This document shows positions 1-5,493 of a DNA stretch of 5,493 bases, in pieces (position 1 is the first letter of the stretch; each line of letters starts with the position of its first letter). The translations under genes were made by a program, and so were the position numbers. The DNA comes from DRWZ01 sp964601505 (GTDB taxonomy: Bacteria; Calescibacteriota; Calescibacteriia; Calescibacteriales; Calescibacteriaceae), in contig CAZRNR010000087.1 in NCBI GenBank assembly GCA_964601505.1, positions 1 to 5,493 on the forward strand. Reading direction: 5' to 3'. The notes beneath the pieces are model-generated. The model was given only the letters and a program-made list of their open reading frames with translations, had not been told where the DNA came from and did no database searches.

Positions 1-213
1 CAGATTTTCTCAAATTTATTAAAACATGTAGAAAAATTAGATAGCCCAAATAAAATAACAAAGAAAAAACAAAATAAAAAATTACACTGTTTTCCATTTG
101 AAAATTCACCTATAGCATCGATAAAATTCGGCGTGTGGCATATTAAAGGAGAAAATCACATTTTAAGTATAGTATTAGATATTCTTTTTGGGGTATTATT
201 CCTGATATCATGA
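1..213 (+). CDS. 3' end of an unidentified open frame cut by the left window edge
   Basis: Frame 1 is open from the first base to a TGA at 211-213, giving 70 visible residues. The first half is very lysine-rich (KKKQNKK around residues 22-28). The middle reads FENSPIASIKF, and the last 20 residues are hydrophobic (ILSIVLDILFGVLFLIS). I do not recognise a family. Residues 33-50 are encoded by a repeat found inverted at 3660-3712. In that copy the same frame reads FENSPVASINFSV and then stops at TAG, where this copy has TGG. All five differences between the copies change the codon meaning, which argues against selection on a protein here. This may therefore be the tail of a transposase gene whose stop was lost, or a chance open frame. 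Its TGA overlaps the ATG of the next small frame (ATGA, 210-213), a layout typical of translational coupling. Confidence 0.35.
   Translation, partial: QIFSNLLKHVEKLDSPNKITKKKQNKKLHCFPFENSPIASIKFGVWHIKGENHILSIVLDILFGVLFLIS
97..149 (+). repeat. Left copy of a 53-bp inverted repeat flanking the two-gene cassette
   Basis: This stretch matches the reverse complement of 3660-3712 at 48 of 53 positions without gaps, by hand count. Weaker similarity extends outward to about 82 and inward to about 179. The two copies face each other across the glycosyltransferase and radical SAM genes. The core shared string is AGCATCGATAAA, followed by GTGT and CATATTAAAGG. They may be remnants of the same end of an insertion sequence present twice in opposite orientation. 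The family is not recognised. Confidence 0.8.
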
Positions 214-311
214 AATATTTTTTAGTTCTTCTGCTTTGTTATATTATTATAACATGCCTGATTCTTTGGGAGTTGTTTAAAATAATTAGCGTTCATGGGA
301 TACGTGAATAG
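210..311 (+). CDS. Possible small single-pass membrane peptide (33 residues)
   Basis: The frame starts at ATG 210, overlaps the stop of the preceding frame as ATGA, and ends at TAG 309-311, 17 bases inside the next gene. The peptide is almost entirely one hydrophobic stretch (residues 3-25, beginning KYFLVLLLCYIIITCLIL) followed by a short polar tail ending GIRE, so it would be a single transmembrane segment. No good ribosome-binding site is visible upstream (only GGGG at 190-193, too distant), so expression would depend on coupling with the upstream frame. It could equally be a chance frame or a leader that couples translation to the glycosyltransferase. No homologous family is recognised. 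Confidence 0.3.
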   Translation: MKYFLVLLLCYIIITCLILWELFKIISVHGIRE

Positions 312-1890
312 ACAAGTTTTGAAATCATCCGATAGATTGATATTGATTTTCTTGATCTTGGGAATTTTCCTGAGGTTTTACGGTTTTTGGAATAGCTCTC
401 TTTGGGCTGATGAAGTACTTTATCTCGAAATACAGAGGTTTGATTTTCTTCATAGGATAACTATATGGTTTGTAAAGGTGATTTTACAAAATTTCCCTTC
501 TTTAGATGCTGAATTTGTGATAAGGTTTCCGTATGTGGTTATGTCCTCACTATCTCTTGTTGTTTTAGCTAAGATAGCCAAGCTTTTTGGAAGGGATGAA
601 GAATTAGTATCTTTTATACTCTTCTGCTCTTCTTTTTTCATATCTATAATAGGGCAGGAAGCGACTGCATGGTCTATGGCTTGGTTTTTTTATCTGCTCT
701 CTTGCCTTGAGTTTGTAAAGATTTTACAGGATGAGAATAGAGGTCTATACTTGTTTTTTATCTATTCTCTAGCATGTGTATTTTCAAAGGAAATAACTGC
801 TTTATGGATTACACCTTTTTTATTTTCACTCTATTTGAGACACAAGATAGATCTAAAATATATACTTCTATTTATTTTGACAATTCTTATTTTTGCTGGT
901 ATTATGGCTTTGGTATTTTTTGATAAACTCGAGATAAGCAAAAGTGTATTGACATTGGTGCGTGAAACATTTAAAACAAACATTCTCTCTTTTAGAATTT
1001 ACCTTGATACATTTACGGTTTTTTCTGGCTCATGGTGGCAAATTATATCTTACTTATTTTTGATTCTCTCGGCAATAGGTTTTTTCTCCGTGAAAGATAG
1101 AAGGGAAATTTTGTATCTATTTATCCTTCCCTCTGTATCTGTTTTTTTGCTCACCTATATTTTGTTTGATTTTTTTTCATCAAAGTACATTTTACCGCTT
1201 TTTCTCGTATATATTATAACTATCTCAAAAGGTATCATTTATGTTGCTTCGTTTGTTTCGAAGAAACTCAAGGTTTGTGGAAATCTGACTGTGTTATTTC
1301 TTACTTCAATTTTTATCTTTTCGAATTTGAGAACCTTTTACGAGTATTGGAGATTGAAAATGAGTTTCTTTTTACCGCTTGATGTTTCTGGAATCTCAAG
1401 TGATATATGTATGGCAAAATCACAAGAAGGAGAAGAAATATTGGTAAGGTTTGTTTCTCCCGTGAAGCTAATCAAAATTCCTGTTTCACTTGGTTTGGCT
1501 TTTTATCTCAAAAGATGTGGGATGAATTTGAGTGTTTTTGAAGAGGATGAGCTTGTTGGGAGTATAATCAGATCATCGGGCGATTTAGAGGTGATCGGAA
1601 GATATATGGAGAATGAAAAGAAAAAAAATTATCTTGTTTTCCTTATACCTCCAAATACCGATAGTAGTGGAATTTTGAGATGGTGGGTTAGGAAAGATCC
1701 GATGGCTGATAGACTTGAAATATTTATACGCCGTATCTTAAAGGAGGAAAATGTAAGATTAAATAACTTATATGTGAAATTCGGTATAATTATGTCTGAG
1801 GTTTTAGATCTGTCTGAGCAAAAAATTCAGATGGTTGACCTTAGATTCAAAAGATTCTTTTATGAATTTCTACTTCCGAGGATCAGGTGA
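295..1890 (+). CDS. Multi-pass membrane glycosyltransferase, GT-C fold, PMT/ArnT (GT39)-like
   Basis: The protein has 531 residues. It probably moves a sugar from a polyprenyl-phosphate carrier to a lipid, glycan or protein on the outer face of the cytoplasmic membrane. A first membrane helix (residues about 15-33) is followed by LWADE at 36-40, the position and form of the acidic pair in the first outer loop of GT-C enzymes. GQEATAWSMAW (120-130) resembles the conserved 'EAR-Y-L' segment of this superfamily, and SSKYILPLFLVY (295-306) matches the late 'RYLLP' helix. Further hydrophobic helices fall near 75-95, 105-120, 128-145, 150-180, 188-208, 250-265, 271-292, 298-322 and 330-345. Residues about 350-531 form a soluble C-terminal part with no motif I know. 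ATG 295 is the earliest possible start, because TAA lies in frame at 283-285; no convincing ribosome-binding site precedes it (GGGAG at 268-272 is 22 bases away). It lies 44 bases before the radical SAM gene on the same strand. The superfamily is fairly secure; donor and acceptor are unknown. Confidence 0.72.
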   Translation: MGYVNRQVLKSSDRLILIFLILGIFLRFYGFWNSSLWADEVLYLEIQRFDFLHRITIWFVKVILQNFPSLDAEFVIRFPYVVMSSLSLVVLAKIAKLFGRDEELVSFILFCSSFFISIIGQEATAWSMAWFFYLLSCLEFVKILQDENRGLYLFFIYSLACVFSKEITALWITPFLFSLYLRHKIDLKYILLFILTILIFAGIMALVFFDKLEISKSVLTLVRETFKTNILSFRIYLDTFTVFSGSWWQIISYLFLILSAIGFFSVKDRREILYLFILPSVSVFLLTYILFDFFSSKYILPLFLVYIITISKGIIYVASFVSKKLKVCGNLTVLFLTSIFIFSNLRTFYEYWRLKMSFFLPLDVSGISSDICMAKSQEGEEILVRFVSPVKLIKIPVSLGLAFYLKRCGMNLSVFEEDELVGSIIRSSGDLEVIGRYMENEKKKNYLVFLIPPNTDSSGILRWWVRKDPMADRLEIFIRRILKEENVRLNNLYVKFGIIMSEVLDLSEQKIQMVDLRFKRFFYEFLLPRIR

Positions 1891-1934
1891 TTCTAAAGAC
1901 TTATATTTTATATCTAGGGCTAAATTAAAGAGAT

Positions 1935-3443
1935 ATGTCAAGGAGATTGAGAATACTATTTGTAGATACACCATACACTAACGTAATAAGGGGAGCGAGT
2001 CCTCCAGGTGAACCTACTGTTGCTGAAGCTAATCATCCGATCGGTCTTCTTTATGTAGGTACTTATGTTAAGAAAAAATTAGGGGATGTTGATGTGAGGA
2101 TTCTTGGATTCAAGCCTTCGGAATCGGAGGAAGGTTACTATAAAAAAACAAAGCATATGATTTATGATTTCAAACCAGATATAGTTGGTATAAACGCTTA
2201 TACATTCACACTTTACGATGCTTATCAGATTGCTAAACTTGTGAAGAATGAATTTCCAAAAACTAGGATAGTTTTCGGTGGCCCAAATACTTCAATCTAT
2301 CCATCTGAGATGATAAATCAGCCCTTTGTTGATGCTATATGTATTGGTGATGGAGAGGAGACATTTTTGGAGTTTGCTGAAAAATTTGAAACTCAAGATA
2401 TGTATTATGTCAGAGGTATGTGGTGTAAATCTGATGGTGATATTTTGAAAAATCCCGCAAGATCTGTTATATCAAATTTAGACACTATCCCGTTTCCAGA
2501 TAGGAAGTTGTTGGTTGATCCATCCATGTATATTAGAAGCTATATTTTCCCCGGATACAGAAAGGCGGAGATGATTTCATCTAGGGGGTGTCCATACTCA
2601 TGTGCATATTGCCAGTCACGAGGAAAGATATACCGTTTCAGGAGTGCTAAAAATGTTGTGGATGAAATGGAGTATCTTTTGAATGATGGATATAATTTCT
2701 TTCAGTTCTGGGATGATACATTCAATATAAAGGTCTCGCGAGTCAAGGAAATATGTAGAGAGATAATAAGAAGAAATCTCCAGAGTAAGATGAAATATAG
2801 AATAAGGATTGTGGGTAATCTTGTTGATGAAGAAATGATGGAACTTTTGAAAGAGTCCGGATGTGATATGATATATATAGGAGTTGAGTCTGCAAGTGAT
2901 CAAGTTCTTCAGTCTGTCAATAGGAAAATAAGCGTTGAGCATTGTGTGAGGGCTATAGATCTTGCCAGAAAATTTCGGATTGAAGTTATGGGATATTTTA
3001 TGATAGGTTTTCCGGGCGAGACAAGGGAAGATATGGAAAAGACTTTGCAGCTGATGATCAAGCTTCCTTTGTCTTTTATGGAGACCTCAATACTGACTCC
3101 TATGCCGAGCACTCCCTTATATGTGAAGGCTATAGAAGAAGGTAAGATGGATGATTGGTATAGAAGATACACTATATCTCCATGGAAGAATGCGTGGTAT
3201 AAGTATTACACAGAATTGAGTCCTAAGGAGATCTACAAAATTCAAAAAAGGATATATTTTAGGTTTTATTTCAGGCCATCTTATGTCTTGAGATTAGCTG
3301 TTAAATCTAGAAATTTAAATTCCTTCGCGGCGAGACTAAAAGCGGCTATCAAGCTGTTTATTTGGATTATCTTTGGAAGTTATTCGGACTCAGACAGGGC
3401 AAAGAAAAATTCAGTATTTAGGCGATTATTTGGTATATTTTGA
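1935..3443 (+). CDS. B12-binding-type radical SAM enzyme (BchE/methyltransferase-like, COG1032 style)
   Basis: The protein has 502 residues and is cytoplasmic. Residues about 5-155 resemble a cobalamin-binding Rossmann domain: PIGLLYVGTYV (35-45), KPDIVGINAY (80-89), RIVFGGPN (111-118) and IGDGEETFLEF (137-147). The family's base-off DxHxxG motif is absent, as in many members of this class. The radical SAM domain follows, with SRGCPYSCAYC giving the CX3CX2C cluster ligands Cys219, Cys223 and Cys226. Downstream are the strand motifs FQFWDDTFN (256-264), YIGVESASDQVL (314-325) and GYFMIGFPGET (353-363), the usual order for this family. The basic C-terminal region (about 430-502) includes a hydrophobic stretch, AIKLFIWIIF (471-480), that might touch the membrane. 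ATG 1935 is the earliest start, since TAA lies in frame at 1926-1928; the only purine-rich site, AAAGAGA (1927-1933), is very close to it. Such enzymes commonly methylate or rearrange unactivated carbons. Beside a lipid-linked-sugar transferase, a lipid or glycan substrate is a reasonable inference, not a demonstrated one. Confidence 0.85.
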   Translation: MSRRLRILFVDTPYTNVIRGASPPGEPTVAEANHPIGLLYVGTYVKKKLGDVDVRILGFKPSESEEGYYKKTKHMIYDFKPDIVGINAYTFTLYDAYQIAKLVKNEFPKTRIVFGGPNTSIYPSEMINQPFVDAICIGDGEETFLEFAEKFETQDMYYVRGMWCKSDGDILKNPARSVISNLDTIPFPDRKLLVDPSMYIRSYIFPGYRKAEMISSRGCPYSCAYCQSRGKIYRFRSAKNVVDEMEYLLNDGYNFFQFWDDTFNIKVSRVKEICREIIRRNLQSKMKYRIRIVGNLVDEEMMELLKESGCDMIYIGVESASDQVLQSVNRKISVEHCVRAIDLARKFRIEVMGYFMIGFPGETREDMEKTLQLMIKLPLSFMETSILTPMPSTPLYVKAIEEGKMDDWYRRYTISPWKNAWYKYYTELSPKEIYKIQKRIYFRFYFRPSYVLRLAVKSRNLNSFAARLKAAIKLFIWIIFGSYSDSDRAKKNSVFRRLFGIF

Positions 3444-3459
3444 GAATATTTCGCAAAAT

Positions 3460-3515
3460 TAGAGGTGAAATTATGGATTTTCTGTCTTTGCCAGATCGGT
3501 GCAAAATTTCCTCTA
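3460..3515. repeat. Imperfect inverted repeat just after the radical SAM gene
   Basis: TAGAGGTGAAATT at 3460-3472 can pair with AATTTCCTCTA at 3505-3515. This makes an 11-bp stem with a two-base bulge and a loop of about 32 bases. It starts 16 bases after the stop codon. No T-run follows, so it is not a standard intrinsic terminator; it could protect the 3' end of the mRNA or be fortuitous. Confidence 0.4.
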
Positions 3516-3605
3516 TCGATTAGTACTATAAGCTTTCTCCCATATGAAAAACCCCAATGGTGTCTTCTAGACATTGATTTAGTAATCCTTGACTTTAATT
3601 TTTTC

Positions 3606-3628
3606 ACCGTCTCGGTTTTTTATTTTTT
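3606..3628 (+). terminator. Weak terminator-like stem and T-run
   Basis: ACCG (3606-3609) and CGGT (3613-3616) form a short stem with a three-base loop, followed by an almost unbroken run of T to 3628. The stem is only 4 bp but all its G/C pairs are consecutive, and the T-run is strong. It lies about 160 bases beyond the radical SAM stop and could end the cassette's transcript. The short stem makes this tentative. Confidence 0.3.
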
Positions 3629-3659
3629 ACCTTATACTACTTTGAAAGTGTGAATTCCC

Positions 3660-3712
3660 CCTTTAATATGCTACACACTGAAATTTATCGATGCTACAGG
3701 TGAATTTTCAAA
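3660..3712 (-). repeat. Right copy of the 53-bp inverted repeat flanking the two-gene cassette
   Basis: The reverse complement matches 97-149 at 48 of 53 positions. Four of the five differences are transitions. Read on the minus strand, the frame corresponding to the left copy stops at TAG, where the left copy has TGG. The older IS630-type transposase remnant begins about 11 bases further right, so this copy may have been truncated by, or joined to, that element. Confidence 0.8.
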
Positions 3713-3722
3713 CTGAAAATAG

Positions 3723-4171
3723 TATTACAAGCAAAATTCAAGGGATATTCAGAAGTTAAAAAAAGACCTTATAAAGGTTTATGAATCTTAGTTTGAAGAT
3801 AAGAATGGAACAAGAACTTATAAAAAAAGACGGACAACTATTAGGATAAGACCGCATTTCCTTCAAAATATTGGTTATGAATATTTTTATCTTTATCTCT
3901 TTGTAAATGTTCTAAAGGGTGATGCATTTGCCTTAATACTTCCAAATTTCAAAAAGGAGAGTATGAATGTATTTTTACAAGAGTTTTCAAAATATATAGG
4001 TGATAATAAGAAAGTAAAGATTTTTTAGATAATTCAGGGAATCATAGTAGTAGATTAAAGATACCGAGCAAAATAAAGATAGAGTATCTTCCGAAGTATT
4101 GTCCTGAACCAAATCCATGTGAATTTAAGGAGATAAAGAAAGAGATGTCAAATAAGATTTTTAAGAGTCTA
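3723..4171 (+). pseudogene. Decayed IS630-type transposase, catalytic part, interrupted by a younger IS
   Basis: This is the remains of a DDE transposase. From 3723 the frame reads KLKKDLIKVYES, then a TAG at 3789-3791, then FEDKN (first catalytic Asp at 3798-3800). It continues through TIRIRPHFL, GYEYFYLYL, LKGDAFALILPNF and LQEFSKYIGD. In a run of six T (4021-4026) the frame is lost to a TAG at 4026-4028. One frame over, it resumes as LDNSGNH (second Asp, 4028-4030) and EYLPKYCPEPNPCEF (the family's 'LPPYSPELNPIE' block, with catalytic Glu). It breaks off at the TA where the younger element inserted. The N-terminal DNA-binding half (about 150 residues) is missing. With one stop, one frameshift, the lost N-terminus and the insertion, it cannot be active. 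Confidence 0.85.
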
Positions 4172-4182
4172 TAGCAAGTAAC
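4172..4182 (+). repeat. Left terminal inverted repeat of the IS630-type element
   Basis: TAGCAAGTAAC is the exact reverse complement of 5187-5197. Including the adjacent TA target copy and one more matching base, the palindromic match spans 4169-4182 and 5187-5200. The left end is only 8 bases from the transposase stop. Confidence 0.92.
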
Positions 4183-4190
4183 ATATAAAA

Positions 4191-5151
4191 TCAGAGAAAT
4201 TTATCAAAAGAGATATTGAATTTTATATCTTTAAGTATCGTACTCACAACCTTCTTCAATTCTTCCTTTGAACTTAAAAATACGTTCTTTATCCTTATAT
4301 TCAATATCCTCCAAATTTCTTCCACTGGATTCTTTTCCGGAGAATAAGGTAGAAGCCTTATAAACCTATCCAAATGAAATAAACCTTTATGCCAACTTGC
4401 TCCATCTCCTATTATTATCCCCTTTATCCTCTTCACAAAATCCTTTGTATTTTCCCATTTCATCCTATCGTATATCTTCCAAAAGAGTTTCCCGAATCTA
4501 TTCAGTGCCCCATACACTACTATCCCTTGGAATCCAATTTATCTTCACACTTGCTTTCTCATCTTTCGGAAACCATGCTCTCTTCAAATTTGGATAAATC
4601 TTTATTACCTTCTCATCTATAAAGCTTATTTCTTCTTCCTTCTCCTTTACTTTCTTTACCCTCTCCTCATAATCTAAAACTTTCTTCTCGTCTTTCTTGT
4701 GATGTACTCCCTGAGGAACTTTTAATTCAAATCCCATCCTTCTTAAAAACCCATAAATTGCTTTTTCATGGAATTTTACTTTATATTTTTTTTCTAAATG
4801 ATAAAGAATAGTTTTTGTATCCCAGGCTTCAGGGATATAGCCAAAGGATTTAGGAGAGAGCATTAAGTCATTTTTTAATTCTTCTATCTTTTCTTTTGAA
4901 AGCTTTTTTGGTCTTCCGCTTCTTTCTTTATTATATAGGCCAGAAATTCCCTCCTTATTCCACCTTTCTATCCAGAGTTTAACTGAAGTAGGATGAACGA
5001 AGAGAATTTTTGAAATTTGACAGTTTTTAAAACCTTTATGAGCAAGTATGATACAATGAATTCTTAATTTCACTCTAGCATCTCTCTCTTTTTTAAACTC
5101 CTTCTTTAACCTATTTACGTCTTCTATTCTCTTTAAATATCTGTTCATCAT
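4191..5151 (-). pseudogene. IS630-type DDE transposase split by a one-base frameshift
   Basis: Two overlapping minus-strand frames (5151 to 4498, 217 residues; and one ending at TGA 4191-4193) together make one transposase. The first part has helix-turn-helix DNA-binding segments (about residues 25-95: ARVKLRIH, CQISKILFVHPTSVKLWIERW, then the linker GRPKKL) and the first catalytic Asp in SFIDEKV (Asp179). The second has IIGDGASWHKG (second Asp) and LPYSPEKNPVEEIW (Glu). Removing one T of the TT at 4536-4537 (minus-strand AATTGG to AATGG) joins them as KINGFQGIVVYGALN, 319 residues, a normal family length. As it stands, the first frame ends with 12 off-frame residues. No A-rich slippery heptamer is visible at the junction, so I favour an inactivating mutation (or sequencing error) over programmed frameshifting, although some IS630 members do use it. 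The start is ATG 5151 or 5148, without a clear ribosome-binding site. Only 27 residues separate the second Asp and the Glu, fewer than the roughly 33-34 often seen. Confidence 0.85.
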
Positions 5152-5186
5152 TCATTTTTATATCGGAAGTCAATCTAAAAACTTTA

Positions 5187-5197
5187 GTTACTTGCTA
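5187..5197 (-). repeat. Right terminal inverted repeat of the IS630-type element
   Basis: GTTACTTGCTA is the exact reverse complement of 4172-4182. It lies 35 bases upstream of the transposase start, as expected for the 5' end of the element's gene. The TA at 5198-5199 is the second target-site copy. Confidence 0.92.
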
Positions 5198-5247
5198 TAG
5201 AGAAGAAGTTTTCGAGAAGTTTAACAAGAATTTTAAAGATTTTATAA
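5198..5247 (+). pseudogene. C-terminal end of the older IS630-type transposase
   Basis: After the second TA copy, the frame interrupted at 4171 continues from 5200 as EKKFSRSLTRILKIL and stops at TAA 5245-5247. Joined to the left part it gives SNKIFKSLEKKFSRS without any shift. This shows that the two fragments were one gene before the younger element landed, and that the C-terminal part had kept its frame. Confidence 0.85.
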
Positions 5248-5310
5248 TCCAGAGATTGTTAAAAAGTTAGCCTTTTATCCATATATATAAGAGTAAAGTT
5301 TATATTTAAA

Positions 5311-5337
5311 ATAGTATCATATCCTAGCGGATACTAT
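5311..5337. repeat. Hairpin-forming inverted repeat
   Basis: ATAGTATC (5311-5318) and GATACTAT (5330-5337) are perfect reverse complements. An alternative inner stem, TATCC/GGATA with a TAGC loop, uses the same right arm, because the left arm contains a near-duplicate (TATCA then TATCC). No T-run follows, so it is not a terminator. It could be an operator or part of the older element's end; its function is unknown. Confidence 0.55.
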
Positions 5338-5352
5338 CATAACAAACTGGTC

Positions 5353-5404
5353 TAAACAATTTTTTCAACTCCTGACCATGAAATAAACTAAATCAAATTG
5401 TTTA
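5353..5404. repeat. Spaced 10-bp perfect inverted repeat
   Basis: TAAACAATTT (5353-5362) and AAATTGTTTA (5395-5404) are perfect reverse complements separated by 32 bases. The left arm runs into a T-run. Such an AT-rich match can arise by chance in this composition, but it lies in the upstream region of the possible gene at 5454. Confidence 0.45.
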
Positions 5405-5453
5405 ATCATCAGTCATTGGGAACTTCATAAGGAGATTATAAGTCTAAGGTTCT

Positions 5454-5493
5454 ATGAAACCATTTTTAATGCAACCAGAGCATATTACAGATT
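5454..5493 (+). CDS. Possible gene start running off the right edge
   Basis: ATG 5454 opens a frame, MKPFLMQPEHITD, that reaches the window end without a stop. TAAGG at 5445-5449 gives a weak ribosome-binding site four bases before it, and an in-frame TAA at 5445-5447 excludes an earlier start. Thirteen codons are too few to identify a family or to be sure the gene is real. Confidence 0.35.
   Translation, partial: MKPFLMQPEHITD

Larger units (their letters stand above)
3444..3722. other. Intergenic stretch between radical SAM gene and IS remnants
   Basis: I see no credible gene in these 279 bases. Short open frames on both strands (3465-3653 + and 3380-3607 -) have no recognisable content, and the minus-strand one overlaps the end of the radical SAM gene. 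The stretch contains a long-loop inverted repeat (3460-3515), a short GC stem followed by a T-run (3606-3628), and the right copy of the 53-bp inverted repeat (3660-3712). Confidence 0.6.
4172..5197 (-). mobile_element. Complete IS630-type insertion sequence, 1026 bp
   Basis: The element has perfect 11-bp terminal inverted repeats (TAGCAAGTAAC at 4172-4182; GTTACTTGCTA at 5187-5197). It is flanked by TA on both sides (4170-4171 and 5198-5199), the target duplication of the IS630/Tc1/mariner superfamily. Deleting the element and one TA restores a continuous frame in the older transposase (KIFKSL joined to EKKFSRS), which fixes both boundaries to the base. It carries one transposase gene on the minus strand, split by a frameshift, and nothing else. 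Confidence 0.92.
5248..5453. other. Non-coding stretch with two inverted repeats
   Basis: No gene or recognisable RNA is seen in these 206 very AT-rich bases. They contain a hairpin at 5311-5337 and a spaced 10-bp inverted repeat at 5353-5404. AAGGAG at 5429-5434 looks like a ribosome-binding site but has no start codon at a suitable distance; the nearest ATG (5454) is 19 bases on. The far end of the older IS should lie here, but I could not identify its terminal repeat. Confidence 0.5.

Noticed and set aside
450..641. Minus-strand open frame within the glycosyltransferase gene
   Set aside because: It is antisense to a membrane protein with coherent helices and the WADE motif, and has no supporting signal.
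1938..1949. AAGGAG followed by TTG 1947 as the true start of the radical SAM gene
   Set aside because: The purine tract abuts the TTG with almost no spacing. ATG 1935 gives a complete N-terminal strand (RRLRILFVDTP) and is the better start.
2616..3172. Two minus-strand open frames inside the radical SAM gene (2616-2942 and 2909-3172)
   Set aside because: They are antisense to a well-supported gene whose catalytic motifs cover the same bases, and their translations show no recognisable domain.
3380..3653. Overlapping open frames on both strands (3380-3607 - and 3465-3653 +) as small genes
   Set aside because: No ribosome-binding site or recognisable sequence. The minus-strand one overlaps the end of the radical SAM gene, and the two occupy the same bases.
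97..3712. The two-copy 53-bp repeat as a CRISPR array
   Set aside because: There are only two copies, in opposite orientation, 3.5 kb apart, with genes between them.
4389..4622. Two plus-strand open frames (4389-4622 and 4397-4597)
   Set aside because: They are antisense shadows of the IS630-type transposase, spanning its frameshift junction, and rich in Ser/Leu/Pro as expected from the complement of a lysine/glutamate-rich gene.

Overview
This is an AT-rich window (roughly one third G+C by eye) with strong use of AGA/AGG arginine codons. It looks like the chromosome of a low-GC bacterium, possibly a thermophile. That assignment is a guess from composition and protein style; no rRNA or tRNA gene or marker gene is present to settle it.

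The left two thirds hold the cellular cargo. An open frame enters from the left edge (1-213) and overlaps a possible 33-residue membrane peptide (210-311), which in turn overlaps a large membrane protein (295-1890). That protein resembles GT-C fold, PMT/ArnT-type glycosyltransferases, which use lipid-linked sugars. After 44 bases a cobalamin-binding-type radical SAM enzyme follows (1935-3443). The two main genes are co-directional and closely spaced, so they probably form one transcription unit for modifying or assembling a surface glycan or lipid. The substrate cannot be read from the sequence. A 53-bp repeat in inverted orientation (97-149 and 3660-3712; 48 of 53 identical by hand count) brackets the pair.

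The right third is a mobile-element graveyard. A decayed IS630-type transposase (3723-4171 plus 5200-5247, + strand) was cut in two by a second, complete IS630-type element (4172-5197, transposase on the - strand). The younger element has 11-bp terminal inverted repeats and a TA target duplication. Removing it and one TA copy rejoins the older reading frame exactly. The younger transposase is split into two frames by what looks like a single extra base near 4536/4537; without it the frame reads 319 residues and carries recognisable DDE catalytic motifs. The last 250 bases are mostly non-coding, with two inverted repeats and possibly the first 13 codons of a gene that leaves the right edge.

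No wholly new system is evident. The most informative observations are the IS-in-IS nesting, the one-base lesion, and the inverted repeats bracketing the glycosyltransferase and radical SAM pair.
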